DNA from: Palsa-948 sp964481195
GTDB lineage: Bacteria > Bacteroidota > Bacteroidia > Palsa-948
DNA: 64,000 nt
Reading direction: 5' to 3'
Assembly: GCA_964481195.1 (NCBI GenBank)
Contig: CAYZTB010000001.1
Location: 1 to 64,000 of the forward strand
Shown: piece after piece, positions 43,303 through 51,537 of the stretch
Numbering within the stretch: position 1 is the first letter of the stretch
Layout: the number at the start of each line of letters is the position of its first letter
Program-made: the position numbers and the translations under genes
The notes under the pieces: model-generated
The model's input: the letters and a program-made list of their open reading frames with translations, nothing else
The model's database searches: none
What the model was told of the DNA's origin: nothing

Positions 43303-44307
43303 ATGGACTCCATTACACAAATAGTTTTAGGCGCTGCAGTTGGCGAAGCGATTCTTGGAAAAAAAGTTGGCAACAAGGCGATATTGTGGGGTGCTATTGC
43401 AGGAACCATTCCGGACCTGGATGTTTTTATGCGATTTTTTGTTGATGAGCTTACTGCCACAGAAATGCACCGAAGTTTTTCTCATTCAATTTTATTCAGC
43501 ATACTATTTGCACCATTGTTAGGTTGGCTTGCCTATAAAATTCATAGAAATCAAAATGCATCTTGGAAAGAATGGAGCTGGCTCATGTTTGGCTCTTTAG
43601 TTACCCACCCCCTCTTAGATGCGCATACCAACTGGGGCACTCAACTATTTTGGCCATGGGGATACAAAGTAGCTTATAAGAATATTTTTATAGTCGACCC
43701 ACTCTACACAATACCATTTTTAGTTTTTGTAATCATAGCCATGTGCTATAAAAGAGATAATCCAAAAAGAAAAAAATTCAATAATCTTGGGTTGATCATT
43801 AGTAGCTCATACATGCTTCTAACCTTAATTTTTAAAGGTATTGGCTACCAAAAATTTGAAAATAATTTACAAAAACAATATATAGAATATACTGAACTAG
43901 AAACAAACCCAACTCCATTTAACAGTTTACTTTGGACTGCAACGGTAGACACAAAGGAAAATATTTTAGTGGGCTACTACTCCATTTTAGAAGGAGAAGG
44001 AGAAATAGAATTTACAGCGTTTGATAAAAATTATGAAGCCTTGGGGGATATGGCTAAAGAAAATATTGTTACACGCTTAATAAAACTTTCTGAAGGCTGG
44101 TATATCATTACAACCGAAGAAGATAAAACCTATTTCTATGATATGCGATTTGGTCAAGCTGGTATGAGCAACGACCCTAATAGTTTTCTCTTTTGTCATG
44201 AACTGTGGTATGAAAACGATAAATTACAAGTTCATCAAAGACAAAGGCCTATCAAAGGAATAAGCACAGTATTTAAAACATTTATGAAACGCATAGGAGG
44301 GAAATAA
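43303..44307 (+). CDS. YdjM/DUF457-type inner-membrane metal-dependent hydrolase-like protein
   Basis: The 334-residue protein has several membrane helices in the first 185 residues and the family His/Asp motifs PDLDVFMRFF, HRSFSHSI, and HPLLDAHTNWGTQLFWPWG, which may bind a metal. A soluble region of about 150 residues follows the last helix. The family is widely called 'metal-dependent hydrolase', but the reaction is unknown. It starts immediately after the GNAT gene stop; both are probably cotranscribed. Confidence 0.85.
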   Translation: MDSITQIVLGAAVGEAILGKKVGNKAILWGAIAGTIPDLDVFMRFFVDELTATEMHRSFSHSILFSILFAPLLGWLAYKIHRNQNASWKEWSWLMFGSLVTHPLLDAHTNWGTQLFWPWGYKVAYKNIFIVDPLYTIPFLVFVIIAMCYKRDNPKRKKFNNLGLIISSSYMLLTLIFKGIGYQKFENNLQKQYIEYTELETNPTPFNSLLWTATVDTKENILVGYYSILEGEGEIEFTAFDKNYEALGDMAKENIVTRLIKLSEGWYIITTEEDKTYFYDMRFGQAGMSNDPNSFLFCHELWYENDKLQVHQRQRPIKGISTVFKTFMKRIGGK

Positions 44308-44308
44308 A

Positions 44309-44338
44309 AAAGGTCAACCTGCAAGCAAGCTGACCTTT
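44309..44338. terminator. Bidirectional terminator between convergent genes
   Basis: AAAGGTCA (44309-44316) pairs with TGACCTTT (44331-44338), with further inner pairing. The stem is flanked by A-run before and T-run after, so it can stop the plus-strand 43303 gene and the minus-strand DUF1761 gene. Confidence 0.7.
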
Positions 44339-44358
44339 TATGAATTTTTAAAATACTA

Positions 44359-44862
44359 TTAAGCAAACTGACAAACAATACCTCCCATAAGGGTAACACA
44401 TAAGATCCAATATCCTGTATTTATCCAAATATATTTCCATCCTTTGCGCTCAAACATTCCGTTCGTTGCGATAATTGGAAAGACAAGAAAAATACCTGTC
44501 AAGAAGCCATGAAGAGCCCCGTGCTTAAATGTTCTAAAATTGGTTCCATATTTAGAAATAGCGTCAGATAAAAAATTCATTATCTCACTACCTGATTCTC
44601 CAAAACCAGGCTCATTCATTAACATAGATTGAAATCCCATCTGATGGATTGTGATAGGCATCATTGCAGAAGCCAGCATACAGGAAAATAAATAACTGAG
44701 TCCAAATACGAGACCCATGTTAGCACCTTTCATTTTCTCTTCTGTCATTCCGGCTGCATCCATCCATGCCTTGCCTAAAAATTTAGGATTGTACCAAATA
44801 AAGCCTAGGATCATAGGAATTAATGCCGCTACAGGAATAATCCACAAATTTAATTCTATCAT
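44359..44862 (-). CDS. DUF1761 domain-containing membrane protein
   Basis: The 167-residue protein has about four transmembrane helices (around 5-25, 47-68, 117-135, 142-162) and the DUF1761 pattern FIWYNPKFLGKAWMDAAG near residue 22. The family has no known function. It is a single gene between a terminator and the frameshifted LysE gene, 39 bases after the latter's second part. Confidence 0.85.
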   Translation of the reverse strand: MIELNLWIIPVAALIPMILGFIWYNPKFLGKAWMDAAGMTEEKMKGANMGLVFGLSYLFSCMLASAMMPITIHQMGFQSMLMNEPGFGESGSEIMNFLSDAISKYGTNFRTFKHGALHGFLTGIFLVFPIIATNGMFERKGWKYIWINTGYWILCVTLMGGIVCQFA

Positions 44863-44901
44863 GTTATTTATTTTAGGGGGTTTAGCAAATCTACTAGTTT
44901 T

Positions 44902-45511
44902 TCATTTGCCAAAAAAAAAGTAGAGTAATCTAAATCCAAAACATATTAATACCAATTTTATCCCTAATAAGATTGTCTTAAACAATTCCGGACTCAATAA
45001 CTTCTTGATTTTTTCAGCTAAAATAACTTTTATTGAATCTGTAAACAAGATGCCAATTAGCGCAGAAGATAAAAAAAGTATTATATCCCTTTGGTATTCA
45101 TAGTTGGATTCAGCATATGCAATTACATATATCCAAACAATAAAAACAAAAGGATTAACAAAATTCACGAGAAACCCTTTTGCAAAAAAAAGACGAGAGC
45201 ATTAACATTGTAGGATCTTTTACATCATTTATCATTTTTGCTGGCTTCAAAATGTATTTAAAGCCCAGGTAAAAAAGGATTCCGCTTCCTATTAGCGCCA
45301 TCCATGACCGATGATCTTCATTTTCAAAAAAACCAATTAAACAATAGGAACACAATCCAACAATTAGTACATCACTTGCCAATATACCCAAAGCAACTGC
45401 AAAACCAGCCTTCATCCCAAATTGAAAAGAGCTGTGAATAAGTGTAAAAAAAACTGGACCTATAAAAATAACCATCCCCAGCCCAAATAGGAATCCTTCT
45501 AATACTGGCAT
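44902..45511 (-). pseudogene. LysE/RhtB-type exporter broken at an A8/T8 tract
   Basis: Two minus-strand frames make one LysE-type exporter of about 202 residues. The N-terminal part (from ATG 45511) reads GFLFGLGMVIFIGPVFFTLI, with helices and the family GP motif, and stops after SSFFCKRVSREFC. The C-terminal part continues as NFVNPFVFIVWIYV. The junction lies in a run of eight A on the plus strand (45184-45191): with seven the frame would read SSFFAKGFLVNFVNPF, exactly as in the family. It can be a mutation, a phase-variable tract, transcriptional slippage, or a homopolymer error. If restored it would export amino acids or related small molecules. Confidence 0.75.
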
Positions 45512-45515
45512 GTAC

Positions 45516-45523
45516 CAAAGTTA
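45516..45523 (-). promoter_or_regulatory. -7 box immediately before the LysE-type gene
   Basis: CAAAGTTA reads TAACTTTG on the minus strand and ends 4 bases before the ATG at 45511, as in lspA. A leaderless transcript would be expected if it is used. CAAA at 45538-45541 is at a spacing of 14, too short for a standard -33 element. Confidence 0.3.
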
Positions 45524-45545
45524 AAGAATTAAAATGACAAAAAAG

Positions 45546-45577
45546 AAAAGGCCTGAATCATTCAATTCAGACCTTTT
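45546..45577 (-). terminator. Terminator after tRNA-Lys
   Basis: AAAAGG-C-CTGAAT (45546-45558) pairs with ATTCAG-A-CCTTTT (45565-45577): a 12-bp stem with one C-A mismatch and a 6-nt loop, followed on the minus strand by TTTTCTTTTTTG. It begins 2 bases after the tRNA 3' end. Confidence 0.75.
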
Positions 45578-45579
45578 TG

Positions 45580-45652
45580 TGACCCCGCTGGGATTCGAAC
45601 CCAGGACCCCTACATTAAAAGTGTAATGCTCTACCAGCTGAGCTACGGGATC
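45580..45652 (-). tRNA. tRNA-Lys (anticodon TTT)
   Basis: The minus strand folds into a 73-nt cloverleaf. The acceptor stem is GATCCCG/CGGGGTC (one T-G pair), the D arm GCTC-AGCTGGTA-GAGC, and the anticodon arm TTACA-CTTTTAA-TGTAG with anticodon TTT. The TpsiC arm is CTGGG-TTCGAAT-CCCAG and the discriminator base is A. The 3' CCA is not encoded. A consensus promoter lies 27 bases upstream and a terminator follows directly. Confidence 0.95.
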
Positions 45653-45678
45653 AAGTTCCACGTTTTTAAAACGGAGCG

Positions 45679-45711
45679 CAAAGATATAAGCATTTTGGAA
45701 ACATCAACAAA
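45679..45711 (-). promoter_or_regulatory. Consensus promoter of tRNA-Lys
   Basis: On the minus strand TTTG (complement of 45708-45711) is followed after 21 bases by TATCTTTG (complement of 45679-45686). This is a full -33/-7 match to the Bacteroidota housekeeping-sigma consensus. Transcription would start near 45673, giving a short 5' leader before the tRNA. Confidence 0.7.
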
Positions 45712-45747
45712 GAATTTCATCATTATTAACTATTTATGTTACTACAC

Positions 45748-45755
45748 TATATTTG
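45748..45755 (+). promoter_or_regulatory. -7 box immediately before aroK
   Basis: TATATTTG matches TAnnTTTG and ends 3 bases before the aroK ATG at 45759, suggesting a leaderless start if used. No -33 TTTG is evident. Confidence 0.3.
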
Positions 45756-45758
45756 CAT

Positions 45759-46274
45759 ATGAAGAATATCTGCCTACTAGGGTTTATGGGCTGTGGAAAA
45801 AGCACAATAGGTAGGCTTTTAGCTAACAAATTACAGCTAGAATTCATAGATCTTGACAGCTATATTGAAACAGAAACTCAGAAATCTATTCCCGATATTT
45901 TTGCTTCTGAGGGAGAAAATAAATTCCGGGAATTAGAACATGAAAATCTTAAAAAACTGCTTTCAAAAGATAACATCATTATTGCGCTCGGTGGCGGAAC
46001 ACCTTGCTTTTTCAATAATATGGAACTCATTAACAAAACTTGTGTTTCGATTTATCTTGAAGTTGATACGATTACGCTTTATAATCGATTATCTGAAAAT
46101 AACTACAACCGCCCACTAGTAAATAACTTAACGTCTGAAAAGCTTATGGAATATATTGAAAAAAATATCAAAAAAAGGAAAAAATATTATTCTTTAGCAA
46201 CGCATACGATTAACGTTAATAAATTAGAAAAGAATACTATCCAAAATAAAATAATTGAAAAAATTAAGAATTAA
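45759..46274 (+). CDS. aroK: Shikimate kinase
   Basis: The product has 171 residues from the ATG at 45759; TTG two codons upstream is unlikely. It is a P-loop kinase with Walker A GFMGCGKST, the shikimate-binding DLDSYIE, the GGGTPCF motif, and the lid Arg in YNRPLVNN. It phosphorylates shikimate in aromatic amino acid synthesis. It converges with the polysaccharide cluster, overlapping its last gene by 4 bp (46271-46274), on the opposite strand. Confidence 0.94.
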   Translation: MKNICLLGFMGCGKSTIGRLLANKLQLEFIDLDSYIETETQKSIPDIFASEGENKFRELEHENLKKLLSKDNIIIALGGGTPCFFNNMELINKTCVSIYLEVDTITLYNRLSENNYNRPLVNNLTSEKLMEYIEKNIKKRKKYYSLATHTINVNKLEKNTIQNKIIEKIKN

Positions 46275-47650
46275 AAAGCATTATCATCGCCTTTCAAAAA
46301 ACCAAACACAGTTAAGAATACTATTTTAACATCTAATAAAAAAGACCAGTTTTCTAAATAAAAAACATCCATCTTAATTCTTCTTTCCATTAAAGCTGGG
46401 TCTGTAGTTTCTCCCCTAAAGCCTTTTATCTGAGCTAAACCGGTAATTCCAGGTTTAATAAAATGCCTGACCATGTATTTATCTATATCGTCACGGTATT
46501 TATCATTTAACCATAATGGATGCGGACGAGGACCAACCACACTCATTTGACCTAATACTACATTAATAAATTGCGGTAGTTCATCTAAGCTGGTACGCCT
46601 TAAGAAAGCACCTACTTTAGTAACTCTAGGATCATCTTTTGTTGCTTGCACTCCATCGGCCGCCTCACTCACATACATGGATCTAAACTTATAGCACCCA
46701 AATTTTTTATTACCAATACCGGAACGAGGTTGTTTAAAGAATACAGGTCCCTTAGAATTTAATTTTATCACTATGGCAATAATAGGAAACAGCCAAGAGA
46801 AAATAAAAATAAAAACTAACAGTGCAAAGGCAATATCAAAGCACCATTTAATAAATTTATTAAAATTATTATCAAGTGGCAGAGGTCTGAATATATATAC
46901 AGGTAGGTAGCCATAGAAATCAATCTTAAAATTATCAAGACTGAAACCGGCAGAGTTTGGAACAAATTTTAATCGCAAAACTTCTTTGTCAGTAAATTCA
47001 ACAATTTGCTCTGCTTGAGAAGCATTAAACTCAGACAAAGAACAATAAATCTCATTAATTTTATTTTCTACGCAATATAATTTAAACTCGGAAAAATATT
47101 TGTTAAAATCACCTGCATAATCATTTAAATCAAAAGTCTTACAATGCTTATACCCATGCTCTGGGTTACTATTAAAAAAATCTACCATTTCTTTAGCAGC
47201 ACTATTCATACCCGCAACAACTACCCTACGGAAATTATATCCTTTTCTCCTAATAAACCTTAAAAAAAGTGTTGTTCCTACTCGCCAAAGTAGAATAAAT
47301 AAACAGCTAAGCCCGTAAAAATAATATACAAATAGTCCTGAGTGATATGTTGTTGTTACTAGACCATCAGCAGCTTCCATTATCACAATAAAGAGCGCTA
47401 ATATTCTTAGCGTGTTATTAATGATCGTAATGATTGTTTGAACCCTATAAAGTTTGTAAGGTTTTAAAAAAATGATAGAGGATAGCCATGCTAAGTTTGC
47501 TAGAAGCTGAAGGCTAGAATAATGAAGATTGGAATAATCGCTTGTGTTATCAATTAAAAAATAAAAGCCTGTAAGAAATACGATATTAATAATTAGTAAA
47601 TCACCAAAAAAATGAACTGGTTTGACGATGCTGTTATATAAACCCGGCAT
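46271..47650 (-). CDS. Polyprenyl-phosphate sugar-1-phosphate transferase (WcaJ/WbaP type)
   Basis: The 459-residue protein has four or five N-terminal membrane helices (about 12-115), a CoA-binding-like Rossmann domain (about 140-255), and a last helix near 275. The bacterial sugar-transferase domain (about 275-459) contains KQPRSGIGNKKFGCYKFRS, RRTSLDELPQFINV and MSVVGPRPHPLW. It starts glycan assembly by moving a sugar-phosphate from UDP-sugar to undecaprenyl phosphate. It is the last gene of the polysaccharide cluster and may have its own -7 box (47672-47679). The first sugar (glucose, galactose or another) is not decided by sequence. Confidence 0.9.
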   Translation of the reverse strand: MPGLYNSIVKPVHFFGDLLIINIVFLTGFYFLIDNTSDYSNLHYSSLQLLANLAWLSSIIFLKPYKLYRVQTIITIINNTLRILALFIVIMEAADGLVTTTYHSGLFVYYFYGLSCLFILLWRVGTTLFLRFIRRKGYNFRRVVVAGMNSAAKEMVDFFNSNPEHGYKHCKTFDLNDYAGDFNKYFSEFKLYCVENKINEIYCSLSEFNASQAEQIVEFTDKEVLRLKFVPNSAGFSLDNFKIDFYGYLPVYIFRPLPLDNNFNKFIKWCFDIAFALLVFIFIFSWLFPIIAIVIKLNSKGPVFFKQPRSGIGNKKFGCYKFRSMYVSEAADGVQATKDDPRVTKVGAFLRRTSLDELPQFINVVLGQMSVVGPRPHPLWLNDKYRDDIDKYMVRHFIKPGITGLAQIKGFRGETTDPALMERRIKMDVFYLENWSFLLDVKIVFLTVFGFLKGDDNAF

Positions 47651-47671
47651 GGATGTTTTATATGTTATTCA

Positions 47672-47679
47672 CAAAGGTA
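47672..47679 (-). promoter_or_regulatory. Candidate -7 box for the sugar transferase gene
   Basis: CAAAGGTA reads TACCTTTG on the minus strand, 21 bases before the ATG at 47650, in the largest gap of the cluster (47651-47780). No -33 TTTG at normal spacing. Confidence 0.35.
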
Positions 47680-47780
47680 GAAAAATATGCTCCTATAAAA
47701 TTCTTATGCTAAAAAAGAAGCATTTCATATTTACAAAAGATTAATGCTAAATAAATTACTAAGCAAGGGAGATAATTCAA

Positions 47781-48545
47781 TTATGCTGTTTTCTTAAACA
47801 ACATATAAAATTTTGTCTTAATAACTAGAAACAGAAATAACGAGTTTGTATTAAAGTATCTCAGAAATAACCTTCCTGGCTCTTGATAAAGTCTGTAAAG
47901 CCATTCCAATGATAAGTTGCGCATAAACTTAGGTGCTCGAGAAGCCATTCCAGCATACACCGGAAATGCACCACCCACTCCTAACAACACTGCATTAATT
48001 TTATGTGAATGTTTTGCCATCCATCTTTCTTGTTTTGGACAACCAAGCGCAACAAAAACGAGCTGCGCACCAGCATTATTTATTTCGTCAATATATAAAT
48101 CATCGTCTAGCGATTTATTAAACGGTGGAGAAACCATACCTACTATCTGTGAATTTGGATACTCTCTTTTAATTCTAAATTTAATTTTATCAAGCATCTC
48201 CTGAGTTGTACCAAAAAAATACATTTTTAGATTCAATTCAGACGCTTCTTTAATTAAATCCGGCATAACATCCATTCCAGCAATCCTGTCCTGTTTAATA
48301 CTATAAAAAAAATCCAGCGCTTTAACAAGCGGCATCCCATCCGATAATACAAAAGATGCATTATTAACTTGTTGAGCAAAAATATGGTCATGATAGGCCT
48401 CTATTGTCATATGAACGTTTGCAAAACAAACATAACTTGGAACATTATTTTCGGCCAAATCAGTAATCTTATTGAGTGTTGTTTTAAAATTGACCAGATC
48501 AATTTCAAGAGCTAGAACACTCTTCCTATCTCTATTCGTAATCAT
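47781..48545 (-). CDS. WecG/TagA/CpsF family glycosyltransferase
   Basis: The 254-residue GT26-type enzyme shows SDGMPLVKALDFF (catalytic-site Asp), FFGTTQEMLDKIK and LVFVALGCPKQERWMAKH. In other bacteria such enzymes add the second sugar (for example ManNAc) to a polyprenyl-linked precursor made by a WcaJ/WecA-type enzyme, here the neighbouring gene. The two belong together in the initiation of the glycan. Separated from the O-antigen-ligase gene by 25 bases. Confidence 0.88.
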   Translation of the reverse strand: MITNRDRKSVLALEIDLVNFKTTLNKITDLAENNVPSYVCFANVHMTIEAYHDHIFAQQVNNASFVLSDGMPLVKALDFFYSIKQDRIAGMDVMPDLIKEASELNLKMYFFGTTQEMLDKIKFRIKREYPNSQIVGMVSPPFNKSLDDDLYIDEINNAGAQLVFVALGCPKQERWMAKHSHKINAVLLGVGGAFPVYAGMASRAPKFMRNLSLEWLYRLYQEPGRLFLRYFNTNSLFLFLVIKTKFYMLFKKTA

Positions 48546-48570
48546 GTGCTATATATGGATTTGAAAAGAA

Positions 48571-49815
48571 TTAGTTAGATACAACTTTACTTTCAGACTT
48601 ATAAAAAATACAGCTAAAAATTATAAAAAAAACTATTCCTTTATGCGTACAAAGCATTGATTCTGTCATACAGCTTAATGCAAATAAAAATAAAAAAATA
48701 AAATACAATGAATCCTTTTTTTGTTTAGCATTAATGAATTGAACTAGCAACACCAATAACCATATCAACAATGCACCTAAACCATTACTTAATAATGATT
48801 GCAGATACTGGTTGTGCATATTATAATGCTGAACACCTTCAAAAAAACCATCCTCTACAAATTTTTTATCGAGCATTGCTTGATCATCTCCAGTTCCAAC
48901 ACCAAGTAAAAAGTTATCTCTTATAAGTGGTAATCCCGACTCCCAAATATACGTTCTAGAAAAAACGCCTCCATAATTCGAATGCTCATAGTTTTGAGAT
49001 AATAAGTCTATAAATCTAGTTTTTACAATTGGATTAAAAAAAACAACAACTCCAATCAACAACGGCAACAAACAGGCAAGAGTAAATAAATAAAGTGATT
49101 TTTGAGCTCGAGCATAAATTAACATATACACAAACAAAGCAAGAACTGTTGAAGTAATTACTGTCCGAGCACCGAGAGAAACTATAAAAGCAAGAAAATA
49201 AAAAAGAATCACTGCAGATGCTACCTTTTTAGTTTTCGACAATGAAGTTGTATGAGTAAACAAGTAATTCAATAAAATGAAAAAAGAAAAACTTAAATAC
49301 AGGGCAAAATAAATAGGTGAAATACCTAATGGCTCAGCTAGTCTTTCATGAGAAAATCTCCATTCGTGAATAAGAGTATTATATTCGAATATACTGCAAT
49401 AGACATTATAAACCATACATACAAGCGAAGAGAGAAAACAACTGAGAGCAAATACCAATAAAAATATTTTTCTTTGCTTTGTGTTGATTTTCATATTTAT
49501 AAACAGAAACGGAATTGCAATAAAACCTAAATGTTTTTCCAAATTAAAAATCCCTATTCCAAAATTTCTTTGTTCAGTGTAAGCCATACCAACTAACTCC
49601 CACAAGAAGTAACTGAAGAACAATATGTAAAGGGAATCTATTCGTATTGCAGAAGTTTTTCTGAGTGAGTATATATAAAAGAGGCTTAAGCAAACTCCCA
49701 ACATTATTAACAAGCTAGATATTGAGTGATACATTGGCAGTGACGCTATAAGTAAAACAAACACCCACAGCTTCACTTTGCCCATATTTTTTATTATCAG
49801 ATCTTGATTTATCAC
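48571..49815 (-). CDS. O-antigen ligase family membrane protein (WaaL/Wzy type)
   Basis: The 414-residue protein has about 10-12 membrane helices and a Wzy_C-type periplasmic loop with VGTGDDQAMLDKKF and HYNMHNQYLQSLLSNGLG. The His in this loop is the conserved feature of O-antigen ligases and polymerases. It may be the ligase that joins finished glycan to lipid A-core, or a polymerase. A second protein of the same superfamily lies at 52773. It is 16 bases downstream of the T9SS gene and 25 bases upstream of the WecG-type gene. Confidence 0.85.
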   Translation of the reverse strand: MINQDLIIKNMGKVKLWVFVLLIASLPMYHSISSLLIMLGVCLSLFYIYSLRKTSAIRIDSLYILFFSYFLWELVGMAYTEQRNFGIGIFNLEKHLGFIAIPFLFINMKINTKQRKIFLLVFALSCFLSSLVCMVYNVYCSIFEYNTLIHEWRFSHERLAEPLGISPIYFALYLSFSFFILLNYLFTHTTSLSKTKKVASAVILFYFLAFIVSLGARTVITSTVLALFVYMLIYARAQKSLYLFTLACLLPLLIGVVVFFNPIVKTRFIDLLSQNYEHSNYGGVFSRTYIWESGLPLIRDNFLLGVGTGDDQAMLDKKFVEDGFFEGVQHYNMHNQYLQSLLSNGLGALLIWLLVLLVQFINAKQKKDSLYFIFLFLFALSCMTESMLCTHKGIVFFIIFSCIFYKSESKVVSN

Positions 49816-49831
49816 AATGTAATATTAGTAT

Positions 49832-51490
49832 CTATTGTTGAAGGAACAACTTAAAAGTGATTTCACCACATTTAGTTACAACTCGCGCAAAATAAATTCC
49901 ATTTGGCTGACCAAACATATCAATATTTTTAATAAAATACGATTTAAAAGGGTCTAGAAAATAATACACTCTTTCTCCAATATTATTATACACTTCTAAC
50001 TCCAGTATTCCAAAAGCTAAACTTCGTATCTCAAATAATCGCGTAGAAGGGTTAGGCGTTATCAAAAATTGCTTGCTAGAAATTGCTTCACAATCATTTT
50101 TAGAATCCTCACAAATATCATTTACTCCTGATGTAAATACATCTTGCGTATTTAACAAAAGATCAAACATATTTTTCGTAATCTTTTTAATAATACTACT
50201 ATCTATACCTCCAAAGCCACCCGTCCAATCAGGAGGCTGAGTCAATGAGCACCAATTACTAAAACCAGTATTAATAATTTTACCAGATGAAAAGGATTTT
50301 TTAAAAACCACAAATGTTCCATATCCTTTGTTCGCACTATTATTCATTGTATTCTGGCCCCAATCATATCCAATCAATTCGATTTTGCAAAATCCAAGGC
50401 TTGCAATATCTACAATTGGGTCACCCTCTAAATTTAAACCTAACAAAATTGTACCATCATATTCAGAAGATTTACAAGATAGAGTGTCATGATAATTCAG
50501 GCCTGTATTAAATAGCAGCGGAGAATTAGGTAATAGAACCCTATAACCAAAGTACCCATGTGCGCTGTTGTTTGAAAGTGCACCATGAGGCCAATCAACT
50601 CCTATGCTGGTAAGAATTGGAAAGTGAAGTGACGGAGTAGACCAAGTAATGGTTTTAAGCAATGCATTCTCTATGGGATCAGTTAGTGTATTTTTATAGC
50701 AAATTAGTTGACTTCTATTATCTGAATACCTAACTTGCCACCACATAGTATTTCCAGACAAAACTATTGCATCTTTCCCACTGTTAACAAAACTATCAAA
50801 ATTTAATCTAGCCATGCGTGACCAATACTCGCTATGGCCTATTACGACAAGTATTTTAGATTGCTCAATCTGACTATAATCATCCAAATCCTGATCAGAG
50901 ATTACCTGAAAGTTGTAATCCTTTACAGATGTAACCCAATTCATAAAGCCATCGGACAGAATTTTTACTTGCAATAAACTTTGTTGTGAAAGTGGGCGGT
51001 GGATTGAAACAATGCTTGAACGCAAGCCATTAGTAGAATTAAAATCATATAGACTTTTCCCGCCTGATTCATTATAGGCCGCTTCAGTATTTGAAGGGTA
51101 AACAATTGTAATATCTGCATTTCTTTTTACATTTTTTACAATAAAAAATATTTTATTTTCGATATTATACACATCGCTATGTAAAGTAAGTGGGATCTGA
51201 TAAGTAAAGCTAGGAGTGTAACCATAGCCGTCCTTCCATGGTTCATTTGTTGTGATACTTTGAGGAAATATATTCACCATTAATGAATCAACAATTGTGT
51301 TATTTGCTGCACGAATAAATAATTTCCATCCAACAATAGAAGAATCAGCATTGACATAAACTAGCACTGGTTCGCCTTGGCAGTATGAAATCTTATCTGT
51401 ATAACCATCCGTAATATGCTGAGAAATAACCCTACTACTTAGCAAAAAAATAATAACAAATAAAACACATGACAAAATTGATAAATGCAT
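49832..51490 (-). CDS. T9SS-secreted N,N-dimethylformamidase-beta-like protein in the polysaccharide cluster
   Basis: The product has 552 residues from the ATG at 51490; an ATG at 51511 would add seven residues. It has a signal peptide, then about 110-440 resembling the DMFase beta-subunit C-terminal-like domain (VIGHSEYWSRMARLNFDSFV, VLSGNTMWWQVRYSD). The T9SS sorting domain covers about 475-552 (ITPNPSTRLFEIRSLAFG ... NGIYFARVVTKCG). Homologues in Bacteroidota also occur among surface-polysaccharide genes, but the reaction is unknown. The HSEYW and GNTMWW patches are the strongest signature. It sits between two glycan-assembly genes in the same direction, so it is part of the cluster rather than a passenger by orientation. 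Confidence 0.78.
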   Translation of the reverse strand: MHLSILSCVLFVIIFLLSSRVISQHITDGYTDKISYCQGEPVLVYVNADSSIVGWKLFIRAANNTIVDSLMVNIFPQSITTNEPWKDGYGYTPSFTYQIPLTLHSDVYNIENKIFFIVKNVKRNADITIVYPSNTEAAYNESGGKSLYDFNSTNGLRSSIVSIHRPLSQQSLLQVKILSDGFMNWVTSVKDYNFQVISDQDLDDYSQIEQSKILVVIGHSEYWSRMARLNFDSFVNSGKDAIVLSGNTMWWQVRYSDNRSQLICYKNTLTDPIENALLKTITWSTPSLHFPILTSIGVDWPHGALSNNSAHGYFGYRVLLPNSPLLFNTGLNYHDTLSCKSSEYDGTILLGLNLEGDPIVDIASLGFCKIELIGYDWGQNTMNNSANKGYGTFVVFKKSFSSGKIINTGFSNWCSLTQPPDWTGGFGGIDSSIIKKITKNMFDLLLNTQDVFTSGVNDICEDSKNDCEAISSKQFLITPNPSTRLFEIRSLAFGILELEVYNNIGERVYYFLDPFKSYFIKNIDMFGQPNGIYFARVVTKCGEITFKLFLQQ

Positions 51491-51537
51491 TCTAACACAC
51501 AGGTAGCCCATACGGATGATTTAATAAATTATATAAT

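Noticed and set aside
43340..43522. Short plus-strand frame of 60 residues within the YdjM-type gene
   Set aside because: It is a second frame of a well-supported membrane-protein gene and has no independent signal.
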